Below, one piece after another: positions 24,518 to 35,400 of a DNA stretch of 64,000 bases (the first letter of the stretch is position 1; every line of letters begins with the position of its first letter). The stretch comes from Lobosporangium transversale (taxonomy: Eukaryota > Mortierellomycota > Mortierellomycetes > Mortierellales > Mortierellaceae), in contig NW_019028979.1 in assembly GCF_002105155.1 (NCBI RefSeq), forward strand, positions 1,736,001 through 1,800,000, written 5' to 3'. Under the pieces are notes generated by a model, which made no database searches, was not told where the DNA came from, and saw only the letters and a program-made list of their open reading frames with translations. A program made the translations under genes and the position numbers.

Positions 24518-26105
24518 CCAGAGAGGATCCAGAGAGGATCCAATGGGAAATTAGGGGGAAGGGAGAGAGTCGACTCGAGATGAGATGAAGTTTTTTTCTT
24601 TGTCGGAACTTATTTGGAACTCTGGCGTAGCTTTATAGAATAAAAAGAATAAAAAAGAAGAACAATAATAACAATATATATTATATATATATAAGAGATC
24701 TCGGGATGAAATGTATATATTTGTATACAAACAAAATATGGCGTGGCATGGCATGGCCTTGCATTGCATTGCATTATTGCATTAGAAATTCGATCTGATA
24801 ACCTTTGTTATCAGATGTCCACGGAGTTTAAAAAGGGTTTATTATTACGCCTCAAGGACACATGCAAAAATACATGGGAATGCTCAGCTCAGGAACAAGA
24901 ACAAACACAAACAGGAACAACAGGAACAACAAAGGACACGAGAGCAGAAAAAAAAAAAAAAAAAGAGAGACTGTCTATTCACACACCGCCAGCATTCGAT
25001 CTCTTCTCTCTTCCTCGCGTTGTATTCGTATACAAGATGGGTCCGACAACTGGAATCTTGTATTTATTTAACTTTTTTTTTTTTTTTTTTTTTTCTCGTT
25101 TATGGCTCATATGATCAAAGGAGTCTTTTTTTTTTTTTTTTGTTGATTAGTGTTGTTGTTTTTATTTAATCCCCACCCCATCCGTGTAGAGTGAATGTAT
25201 TACGTATTTGCATCTGTTATTCTGATATACATGTATGTAGAATTCAACAAAACATTCAGTACACAATCCGGATACTCTGGATACTCTGGATGGTTTGGCT
25301 ATCCTTTCTGTGCTCTCCACCACATCCTTTCGCACCCTCCGTTTTTATCCGTCTCCGCATTCGACAGGCAAAAGAAGATTGATACGCATTGGATCGTTGT
25401 GCGGTTTAATTTATTTGTAATGTTTAATGTATGCCTTTTACTTTTACATTAACATTTTTAATCTGATAACCTTCATTCAAAGCCACAGCTCTTCATAAAG
25501 TTATTCTAAAAAATTACTGAATGAATAAATAAATCGGACAATACATATATAATATTTGTATTAACATGTATTATAAATAATATACTACATGTACTTAGCC
25601 TGCTTACTTCTATACTTTCACTCGCGAAAACAGCTCATCGGTTGCGGTGCATTCTCTCTGTCAAGGCCCGCTTCTAGAATTTCATTACTCCCTGTGAGAA
25701 CCGAATCTGACGTGTTGCTCACTAGTTCATTGTTCCACAACGCGTTGCACATCCTTTTCGACAACACCCACTCACTCACTGCGCTCCATTCCTTGCAAAA
25801 AAAAAAAAAAAAAAACAAAAACAAAAACAAAAGCAAAAACTATTCGTCAACTTCTTAAAAAAAAAAGAGAACTCACATTAATAAACTTTGCGTCATTTGG
25901 CGCCAAGGACAAAGATCTGATTATGTTTACAGGCTTCCCTTACATGTCCGCTCTCTTTGAAGTCCAAGTATATGCATGGTCATATATATTTTCGTGTTTT
26001 TTTTTTAATAAATATGGACCTTTTTACTTTTTTTCTTTTCTTTTCTCTTTTTCTTTGGTCTCCTTGATTGTTCCTACTGTCATCTACCCTTTTTCTTAAT
26101 TCACA
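23391..26105. other. long intergenic stretch, AT-rich, homopolymers
   Basis: No gene could be supported in 2.7 kb. It has many A/T runs: a T-then-A pair at about 24097-24146, A run 24483-24512, T runs 25073-25094 and 25127-25141. TATA-like alternations occur near 23667-23690 and 23935-23955. A perfect 24-nt palindromic hairpin lies at 24793-24816. The right end (about 25985-26100) is a T/C-rich leader typical of a strongly expressed gene, with a TATA-like ATATATATTTT near 25983. Confidence 0.5.
24793..24816. repeat. perfect inverted repeat, 10-bp stem, 4-nt loop
   Basis: ATCTGATAAC, loop CTTT, GTTATCAGAT. The left arm plus CCTT recurs without its partner near 25461. Function unknown. Confidence 0.8.
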
Positions 26106-28719
26106 ATGCGCGTTTCGGCCGTCGTCATCGCTGCCTCTCTGGCCGCGTCCGCCAGCGCTCAATCCGCATACTTTCCTTTTACGCCTGAAGGTCCATGTGT
26201 CGCAACATGCACTGATGTATGTGTTCATTCTTTCAATTCATATTCTCATATAGTTAGCTATGCTGCTTCTTCTCTAAACGAAAGAAAGTGATAGTCATGC
26301 TATGCCCTCTAAGCAAATATACTGATGATCCTTCTCTGCGCCAACCGTTTAATGTATTGTGTTTATTAGACCGTTGGCAAGTCTCTCTTTCCAAACTACA
26401 ACGATATTGATGAGTATGGCCCTTACTTTATCGAATCACTCTCATATACATTCGATCGCAACTCGCCCAAGACTCAAAATTTCATGACCAAGGCTGGCAT
26501 GTGCATGGGCAAGTGTCCTGAACCAGAGTTGACTCTCTACACCAACAACTACCCCATTAAGCTGGAGTGGTATAATGCTAATAAGAACAGCTCACCACCT
26601 CCTCGTCCTGTCACTACCACCACCGCCACCACAACCACCACTATTGCCCCTACTACAACGACTGCTGCACCACTTCCAACCGACATCATTTCACCCTATT
26701 TCCCTTTCCCTCCCGAGGGTCTTTGCGTTAGCGGATGCACAGTGGTGCGTATAACTTTGGTACTTTGGATCTATGATGGTATGAAATGTCTTCACAGCTA
26801 ACATCTTTTTTTATTTTTTTTATTTTTTTTATTCGTAGTCTGCTGGTCTCTCCATGTTCCCCTTCTATTCAGAGGATCCCGAGTCCCCTTACTTCATTGA
26901 ATCCCTCTCATATTCGTATGACAGCGGTACTGCCAAGACTCAGGCCTTCATGACTAAGGCTGGCATGTGCATGGGCAGATGTCCCACCCCAGAATTGGAC
27001 CGCTATACTGCGCTTTATCCAGAAAAGAAAGCTTGGTACCTTGCTAACAAGCCTGCCGTTACTACCACTACTACTACCACCACTACCACCACCACTATAA
27101 CTACCACTACTACCACTACCACTACTACTGCCGCTGCAGTAGTCACGACACAGCCCCCAACTCCCACTAATCCCACCGATCCTTACTACCCGTTCCAGCC
27201 CAATGGTCCCTGTGTCTCTACTTGCACTAACCAGGTCGGTAAGGCGATGTTCCCCAACTACTCTGAGGACCCCAAGTCACCATACTTCATCGAGTCTCTC
27301 TCCTACACTTTTGATCGTGGTTCTGCCAAGACGCAAGAGTTTATGACCAAGGCTGGTATGTGCATGGGTAAATGCCCTACACCAGAGTTGGATCTCTACA
27401 CTGCACAGTACCCCGCTCAGCTTGAGTGGTACAATAAGAACAAGAACGGTGGAGGCAACCCCACTGATCCCGGTACCACCAACCCCACCCCTACTAATCC
27501 CACCAACCCCACCAACCCCACCAACCCTACTAACCCTCCATTGAATTATCCTTTCAAGCCTAACGGACCATGTGTCTCTGCCTGCACAAACCAGGTTGGA
27601 AAGGCTATGTTCCCCAACTACTCTGAGGATCCAAAATCACCCTACTTCCTTCAATCGCTGGCCTACACTTTTGATCGCGGTTCTGCCAAGACACAAGAGT
27701 TCATGACCAAGGCTGGTATGTGCATGGGTAAATGTCCTACACCAGAGTTGGACCTCTACACTGCACAGTATCCTGCTCAGTTGGAATGGTACAATAAGAA
27801 CAAGAATGGCGGAGGCAACCCTACTGACCCCACCGACCCAACTGATCCAGTTGATCCCCCCACCAATCCTACTGATCCCAACAACCCTGGTACTAACCCA
27901 CCCATGGATTATCCATTCCAACCCAACGGACCCTGTGTTGCTGCTTGTACGAACGAGGTTGGCAAGGCCATGTTCCCGAACTATTCCGAAGATCCAAAGT
28001 CTCCTTACTTTATCCAGTCCCTTGCTCTCACTTTCGAGCGTGGCTCTCCCAAGACTCAAGAGTTCATGACCAAGGCTGGTATGTGCATGGGCAAGTGTCC
28101 TCAGCCAGAGTTGGATCTCTACACTCAGCAATACCCTGCACAGTTGGAGTGGTACAATGCCAATAAGAACGCTGGTGGCGGTGGAGATGGTGGCAGTGGT
28201 GGAGATGGTGGTAATGGTGGAGAGGGCGGTAACGGTGGTAACCCTGTTGATCCCAACAACCCTGCCTCACCCGGTACTAACCCACCCATGGATTATCCAT
28301 TCCAGCCCAACGGACCCTGTGTTGCTGCTTGTACGAACGAGGTTGGCAAGGCCATGTTCCCGAACTATTCCGAAGATCCAAAGTCTCCTTACTTTATCCA
28401 ATCCCTTGCTCTCACTTTCGAGCGTGGCTCTCCCAGCACGATAGAGTTCATGACCAAAACTGGTATGTGCATGGGCAAGTGCCCTCAAGCTGAGTTGGAT
28501 CTTTATACGAACCAGTATCCTGCTCAGTTGGAGTGGTACAACAAGAACAAGCATGTGATCGGAGGCAATGCTACTACAACAACCACTACTCCTGCCACCG
28601 CTTCTCCAACTGAACCTGCTGGAGCAAACAAAGATAACGATAGTGGTGCTAATCAGCTAGCTTTCCCGGGGCTCGCCACCATCGCCGCGCTCCTTTCTGC
28701 TGTCATGCTTATTGCCTAA
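26106..28719 (+). CDS. secreted, probably GPI-anchored protein with six four-cysteine modules
   Basis: Three exons: 26106-26216, 26370-26744, 26839-28719, giving 788 residues. Residues 1-18 are a signal peptide (MRVSAVVIAASLAASASA). The mature part has six modules of about 85-90 residues. Each opens 'PFxPxGPCVxxCT', continues 'VGKAMFPNYSEDPKSPYF' and 'FMTKAGMCMGKCP', and ends 'PAQLEWYNKNKN', with four cysteines at fixed places (CxxxC and CMGKC). Linkers differ: Thr-rich after modules 1 and 2, Asn-Pro-Thr after 3, Asp-Pro-Thr after 4, Gly/Asp after 5, Thr/Pro-rich after 6. The C-terminus (last 20 or so residues, 'FPGLATIAALLSAVMLIA') is hydrophobic with no charged tail, as in GPI-anchored wall proteins. 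Modules 5 and 6 are nearly identical at DNA level. I do not recognise the module as a named domain. A structural or adhesive cell-wall role is inference from layout. Confidence 0.85.
27061..27131. repeat. ACC/ACT trinucleotide run coding polythreonine
   Basis: An imperfect ACY repeat in frame encodes about 22 threonines with one isoleucine, forming the linker after the second module of the secreted protein. Confidence 0.8.
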
Positions 28720-29052
28720 AGTAAAAAAAAAAAAAAAAAAAAAAAAATAGAAATAAAAAGGCCTGAAAAGCTTTAAATGTCCTTAATAGTTCCGCATTCT
28801 ATAAATTCATAATTTTAATAAAACATATATATTATATAGATATATATTATATTTGTAAGTTACTGATTACTGGTTATAAACGAACGAGAGTCCAAAGTAT
28901 GCAGAGTATCTATAATGTTTGTATCTCAAACAGAGTCTTTGGAGCAGATAAAAAAAAGGTGTAGTGACCCTTAATTTTTTTATTTTTCCTATTAGATGCT
29001 CTGTACGCCACTTTATTGAAGCCTCCTTTCATTTCTACTCCATATTTCAAAG
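28720..29052. other. intergenic, poly(A) tract and eL43 upstream region
   Basis: An A run (about 28722-28747) follows directly after the stop codon of the secreted-protein gene. The right part (about 29010-29050) is T/C-rich and lies just before the likely eL43 start. Confidence 0.45.
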
Positions 29053-30264
29053 ATGGCAAGTCAAAGTGGGCAGCAAAGAAAATTGAGGCATATATCCATC
29101 TATCAACCTCAATCAATCCATTCATCCATTCAGACATATCAACAATATCAAGGATATCAATAATTTCCGTGACAATATTTGCAAGGGAGCAAAGGGTCAA
29201 AGACATTAGTCAATCCGGGAAATTGAATCGTCAATGTTTTTTTATTAATTTCCCTCTTCCTTTATAACCATTGGAGCGACAGCATGAATTAGCGAAAATA
29301 CATGGAATGATGGTTTATGCCAACACAATTAATTATATATATATATATATCGACAAGCGTCCATCCTCAACGTCAGCTTTATCTTTGAACAAATATCAAG
29401 GATTTCATTCGTCATCGTCCTCAATCAAACAAATTCTCGGGAATGCAAAGTCTGGATGTTATAGAAGTCTAAAGCTAAAGAAACGATTTGAGAAAGCAGC
29501 GATTTCACCACTTTTGGGCTTTAATGACAACACATTCTCAAAATCTTTAGAAACTTCATTGTCGGGATCAAAAGCAGCTTTAAAGAACAAGAAGAAAAAA
29601 AAAAAGACATCAAGGATTCATCACGGATTTCTAACATCATCGTTATCTTTTTTTTGACTTCGAATCGAATATTGTTAGGCTAAGCGCACTAAAAAGGTCG
29701 GAGTTGTTGGTAAATACGGTGTCCGTTATGGTGCCTCCCTCCGTAAGCAGGTCAAGAAGATGGAAATCACCCAGCACAGCAAGTACACTTGCACTTTCTG
29801 TGGTCGTGTAAGTCTTTTGTTTTTCTATAAAAAAAATTCATGTTTTTTGTCATGTTTGGATCAATGGTATTTTGTAATTTACAAGGCAGGAAGATCAAAA
29901 GGAAAAAAAAAAAAAAAAAAAAAAAAAAATAGCTACAAAAGAAAATGGGACAGCAAGTGGCATGGACATGGAAAAAGGCTTGTTTTCCTACAAAATCAAC
30001 ACCAAGATACAATGAATCTGATCAATTTTCTATAAGCATTGCAGGGGGAAAGGAATAGTTCTAGGAAGTTAAGGGACGGCATATACAGGATGATTTTTAT
30101 TTTTCTCTTCCAGCAATGAACGACTTTTTTTTTTGTTTTTTATTTTTTCCAACCAAAATACAGCTCGAAGAATCATTCTTTTTCTTTTAACAGGATATAC
30201 ATAAAGACAATAGTCAATTCATCATACGAAAAAATCTATTTTCAGTCGTCACTCACTATAAGAC

Positions 30265-30296
<32 letters not shown>

Positions 30297-30468
30297 CTAT
30301 ACCAAAATATTGATGATTTAGGATGCCGTTAAGCGTCAGGCTGTAGGAATCTGGAAGTGCCGTGGATGCAAGAAGACCATGGCTGGTGGTGCTTGGACTT
30401 TGTCTACAACTGCTGCTGCCACTGTCCGCTCCACCACCCGCCGTCTTCGCGAGATCATGGAGGTTTAA
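29053..30468 (+). CDS. RPL43: 60S ribosomal protein eL43 (L37a/L43)
   Basis: Zinc-ribbon protein of the large ribosomal subunit. Exon 2 (29679-29807) gives 43 residues starting '[20 protein letters not shown]'; exon 3 (30322-30468) gives 48 residues ending '[13 protein letters not shown]'. With an initiator Met this makes 92 residues, the eL43 length. Zinc ligands are the two CxxC pairs, in CTFCGR and CRGCKK. The Met codon must be alone in an upstream exon ending exactly after ATG (phase 0). The best candidate is 29053-29055, ATG followed by GCAAGT, a GC-type donor with strong consensus and a pyrimidine-rich leader. A weaker alternative is 29310-29312 followed by GTTTAT. Intron 2 (514 nt) holds two long homopolymers (A about 29905-29929, T about 30270-30297). 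A poly(A) signal AATAAA is at 30574-30579. Confidence 0.92.
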
Positions 30469-30860
30469 ACAAAAGAGTTGTCTCCATTTCTTGTCCCCTC
30501 CCAACCATCTCGATTGCATCTGGTTCTACTTGGCATCTATTTACATTACCAGTGAGCTATGAGCAGTCATTGCAATAAAAACTCAAAAAAAAAAAAAAAA
30601 AAAAAAAATTCTGGAATATGATGAATTCGGAAGACCAACTTTGTTACATGTATATACTGCAACTGGTACTCGAGAAGCAATGAAATACTACATAATAGTT
30701 TGTTGCAGATATCCTTTTTTTTATGTTCTGAATGCGATTTGCTCAACTGGATATAAAATGTGTTTGGCAATATTGACAAGGATATCACGTCTGGGACATC
30801 TCCAAGGGAGCTGGGGTAATCAATGAAAGCTAATTTGCTGATATGAATATTTTCCCATAG
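30469..30860. other. 3' flank of eL43 and spacer
   Basis: Contains the AATAAA signal at 30574-30579 followed by an A run (about 30586-30608). No other gene was supported. Confidence 0.45.
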
Positions 30861-31302
30861 ACAGGTCTTATGAAGGAAGATTTAAAGACAGTATATACAA
30901 TCGTGCGAGGGCCGAGTGTGCTTCCACAGAGGATCTGTCATTTGGCAGGTATTACTTAATATCATCACTTCTTTGAGTGCACGACGACGTTGAGGTGTAG
31001 CCAAAAAAAAAAAAAAAAAAAAAAAAAAAAGATAAAGCCAATTGCCTCATATTGTCGATGATGAAGATTTCCTTTCGGACTTGAATGATTTTTTTTTTGA
31101 CAGACTTAAAGAACCTGGAAGAAAGAGAGTAATTTGGAAAAGTGGCTAGATAGGATATAATGCTCGTAAGGTAGCAGAGGGCTGGAGCAAGAGGCGGCCC
31201 ATTGTGATCAATCCAACTTTATCAGCAAAAGAGGTTATTTGCCACCAACTGGATATAACAGCCACAGCAAAGTGGCGCAGTCTAAAAAAGAAAGATGTGT
31301 GA
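30861..31302 (+). pseudogene. unidentified decayed reading frame upstream of HUB1
   Basis: Two coding-like pieces. An exon-like stretch (about 30866-30949) lies between a possible CAG acceptor and a GGCAG|GTATTA donor and reads 'SYEGRFKDSIYNRARAECAS'. From about 31041 to 31302 a frame reads 'LPHIVDDEDFLSDLNDFFFD', then 'KEPGRKRVIWKSG', a TAG at 31147-31149, and continues open as 'IGYNARKVAEGWSKRRPIVI' to a TGA at 31300-31302. The amino-acid composition looks like protein, not random translation. I do not recognise the family. It may be a gene broken by the single TAG, a remnant of a mobile element, or chance. It ends about 100 bp before the HUB1 start. Confidence 0.3.
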
Positions 31303-31405
31303 GCATGACATTGATTTTTTTTTTTTTTCTTATTACATTATCATTCACACATTTCTCTCAAGCTTCATTTACTTCCTTTTCCCTTTTCTTAATTCTCAAA
31401 AAATC

Positions 31406-31728
31406 ATGATTGAAGTTGTTTGCAACGATCGTCTCGGCAAGAAAGTCCGTGTCAAGTGCAAGTATGTATTCATCAACACACCAGGATGCACACACACAAA
31501 CACAATTATTGTTATTGTTATTTTTAAAGTGTATTTATCCAGAACACATCATCACCATCACCAATGCTTTCACTAAAAGAAGAAATAAAAACTTGCATGC
31601 ATCACATTCAGTGGACAAAACTTGGATTCTCTTTTTCTCTCTCTCTTTTTTTTTTTTTTTTTTTTTTTTAATCTTCTTTCTTTTCTTACTAATTTCAATC
31701 CCTCCAACTTTTTTATTCCTTGAACCTG

Positions 31729-31759
<31 letters not shown>

Positions 31760-31868
31760 GCCCTGATGATACCGTAGGTGATCTCAAGAAACTAATTGCC
31801 GCTCAGACTGGAACCAACTGGGAGAAGATTATTTTGAAGAAATGGTATGTCTATGTATCTTATATTGT

Positions 31869-31913
<45 letters not shown>

Positions 31914-32054
31914 AAAAAAGAAAAAAAAAACTTCCTGCTTGCTAACATTGGTTATAATTTTGTGTAAAATAGGTATAACATTTACAAAGACCACATTACC
32001 TTGGAGGACTATGAAATTCACGACGGAATGAACATTGAATTGTACTACAATTAA
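31406..32054 (+). CDS. HUB1: ubiquitin-like splicing modifier HUB1/UBL5
   Basis: Ubiquitin-fold protein that binds HIND motifs of spliceosome proteins (Snu66 in yeast) without covalent attachment and adjusts splice-site use. Three exons: 31406-31461, 31761-31844, 31973-32054, giving exactly 73 residues, the family length. The sequence is very close to human UBL5: '[18 protein letters not shown]' starts it, '[17 protein letters not shown]' follows, and it ends 'ELYYN' with the twin tyrosines that replace the Gly-Gly of ubiquitin. Asp22, which contacts HIND, is present. Both introns carry T-rich and A-rich runs; the acceptor of intron 1 follows an A run directly (AAAATAG). The gene is convergent with the MAPKKK gene, stop codons 402 bp apart. 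Confidence 0.97.
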
Positions 32055-32455
32055 GCAACTAGGAAGGAAAGAAGACTTGTTGTGAATAATGTAATAATTA
32101 AAAAAAAATACAAAATTATGAGAACAAGATATTCTTTTTCTCTTTTTATTATCTCGATTAGAGGGGATGTTTATGGATAAAGCTGTTTGTTCTGGTTTCT
32201 CTTCTTCATGATGATAAAGTACAGTGCAAGAGGGGAAGGTGGGAAAGAGATCGAAGAATGAAGAAACCAACTTTTTGATTAAAGTGGTAGGACTATTAAA
32301 ATTAAACTAAAATAGGAAAAAAAAAAAAAAAGAAAAAAAAAAAAAAAAAGATAATGACAGCAATAGTAATAGTAAAATAAATCTGAGAATAGGGATGGGG
32401 AAATTGAGACGGCAGGCATTTGACCTGATGCGATTTTTTCTTGTCGCAGCCTTTC
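32055..32455. other. convergent 3' spacer, HUB1 / BCK1
   Basis: The spacer between the two stop codons holds an interrupted A run (about 32318-32350) but no gene. Confidence 0.5.
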
Positions 32456-35400
32456 TTAGTCTGTTATTTTTCCTTCGATGTAATCATTAAAGTTAAAGTT
32501 GGCTGGTGGCACTGCAAAGGGATCCTGAAGTAGCTCAGATGCGGTCGGTCGAAGATTGGCATCTGTCGTGAAGCAGCGGGCAAGGAACCTTTGACCTTCT
32601 TCCGAAATATTCTCGGGAATAGGTGGATGAGCATTGTTACTTCCAATCGTGAAGAGCGCTTGCTGAGGCGCATAGCCCTTCCATGGTTGCTGGCCTGTAA
32701 ACATCTCGAGCACTAGACATCCAAAGCTCCAGATATCTACCTTGGCTCCATATGCTTTGGATGTGACCATTTCGGGAGCCATCCTATGAAAAAAAATAAA
32801 AAATAAAAATAATAATAATAATAATTAATTACCATATCATTCATATTGATGTTGTTGAAAAAGGAAGAGTAGATGTTTACCAGAAAATGGAACCTTGAAG
32901 CGAGCCCACGTTCTCATCATATCCTCCTTGGCTCTGCGCATTTCGTTTTGAGATTCCAAAGTCTGAGATTTTGCAGACACCCTGCTCGTCTACCAATACA
33001 TTAGCGGCCTTGATGTCCTACAAAGTATAAAGAGTTTTCCCGCAGAAAAAAGCAAGAAACAAAAAGAATAATTAGTTTTTGGATCTATGTGTAAAGTGCT
33101 TGTTCAACCTTATGGGTCTTCCGAGCCTCTTCTTACTCTGTGCACAATCTTCTTGCTATGGATGTACTCAAGACCGAGTAAAATTTGTCTAGTAAAAAAC
33201 CTTATCACAGCCTCAGGGAATGGACCACTACGCTTCAGGCAAGACTCAATGGAGCCTCCAGAGACATACTCCAAAAAGATATTGGCCGTTAGCTCATTCT
33301 GTGCAAAGCCCAGGTACTGAACAATGTTTTCATGATCTAGGTCCTTTAACACCTCCATCTCAGAAAAGAGTGCCTCAACCGAAGTCTTGAGGCGATCACA
33401 ATTCCTTTCTGAAAGCGTCTGTGGTAGATCCACCTCCTTGATTGCAATCATTTCACACGTATCCAGATTAAAAGCGTGATAGACCCGCCCAAAGGATCCA
33501 CGGCCAATGAGGCCACCTTTGAGATACTGAAAGGTCTTGATAGTACCACTCTGTGGATTTTGGTATATTCCCTGCTGGGACTGGTCCATGACTTTGCCTG
33601 ACTCTACCTGTATCACCCGCTGCTGTGACTGCTGCTGTTGCTGTTGATAAAGAACTGAATTTGAGGATGAGGTGGAGATGACTTGGAGATTCTCATGGGA
33701 ATCTTCGCTCAACATCGCTTCCTGAGTCATAGGGGGTGATTCTGGGATGATGTGGTGCTCCTGAGCCGCCTCCTTGACAATATCTGCAATCGATGATCGT
33801 GTCACTACACCAGGTGAACCGGCAATTGGCGATAATTCTTCTTCATAATCATGCATACCTAAGCCAACCGATGGTCCATTTTGGTTCGTTGGCATGACTT
33901 CGGCTAATCGACTACCCCACATCTTAGTCGACTTTCTTCGCATAACTTTAGATCCAGAATATTGTCGTGAGAGTCTGTCCTTAGCCTCTTGCGCAACCAC
34001 ACGAATGGATTTCTTGTGAATGATACTACCACGGTTGTTTGTATGAACGCCAGAGCGAGGCGGCGAGTTAGACATGTGGCTAGATGACATGGTTGAGCTC
34101 GAACCCCAACCGTCAGTCATAGCTGGACTATTGTGACTCTTCAGAGCATTCGATGATCCAGAGGCTCCTAGAATCGTTTGAGCGGGAACCATAGGAGAGC
34201 TAGCATATGGCACCGGAGGATGAAGCTCAATGATTGGATGATCCAGGTCATGATCTTGAAAGAATCGGCCAAAATTCTCAAGCAAGAACTCCATAGGAGG
34301 TCGCTCGCCCCAGAAGTTTTCCGATTCGTCCTCATTATGGTGACTATTATGGTTTTCCAACATATGCATATCACTTCGTGGACCGCCCTCGGCTGATCTC
34401 GGCGCCTCCGCGGATCTTGGTGAATTGAGGTTAGAATGCGAGGAACCGTATTTGACCACAGGCTGAAGTGAGCCTCGCTTAGTAGCGCCTGCGCTTAATG
34501 GCGATGCAGGCAATCCGCTGCTGTTAAAGTTTGTTGCATAGCCCTGTGCTCCCACCATCGGCACCTCTCCAAACCCTGGATGATTCGCCCGGTTCATCTC
34601 GTAATAATTGGGACCGGGACTTGCACTATCATGACTATTGGCCATTCGAGGTGGTCGATAGCCTTGTGATCCGCCAGGTGATGCCGACCGATCATTATTT
34701 CGAACATGATGGTTTACTAGCTTGCCATCCTGGTCGGTATTGCTGCCAATGACAAGCGAAAGATTTGGATTTCTGGCGAGTACACGCTTACCACTTAGCG
34801 GAGAAGGCGAGTGATTCATATTTCCATCCACACTTGGCGAATTAGCTCCGGATTTATGTATTCTACCCATTGAAGTGTTGATGACTGGCCCAAATCGTGG
34901 TGAAGTTTTAGCACTGTTGGTTCCGACTGTAGGGAGCCAAGTCTCATCTCCTTGATTATGTGGGTTATCACCATATCGATATGTTTGCTGATAAGATCCA
35001 AAGGGCGAAGTATTGACAGAGCCGTTAGATGCTTGCAATGGATATCGGGCAGTGGTGTGAGGACGCTTCGGGTCCGGATATGGTTGATTTGGGTGAACAG
35101 AACCCCACAAGTCATCTGTAGGGTGCATGAATGCCATGTATGGGTCCTGCTGATACAGATGATGTGTTGAGTCTGTTGTCCGCTCCCGCTGATGCCCCCC
35201 AATATCTCCTTGGAAAGGTGAGTTACGGCCTTGGTTCGTAAAGAGGATGTGTTGAGGCTGTGTGCCTGGGTTTCGTTTTGGATTTAAGATATCCATGTCA
35301 GGTGGAAGAATAAGTGGTATAATGGGTGTAACCAGGAATTTGACTGTGCCCTTATTATCAGCATTTTGCACCAGATCCATCAATTCTTTTTCGCTTAAAG

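Noticed and set aside
27637-28554. Long minus-strand frames opposite the secreted repeat protein
   Set aside because: They are antisense shadows of the tandem modules and repeat with the same period.
29271-29657. 128-codon open frame inside eL43 intron 1
   Set aside because: It overlaps the intron needed for the ribosomal protein, has Ser/Lys-rich low-complexity content and shows no domain; probably chance.
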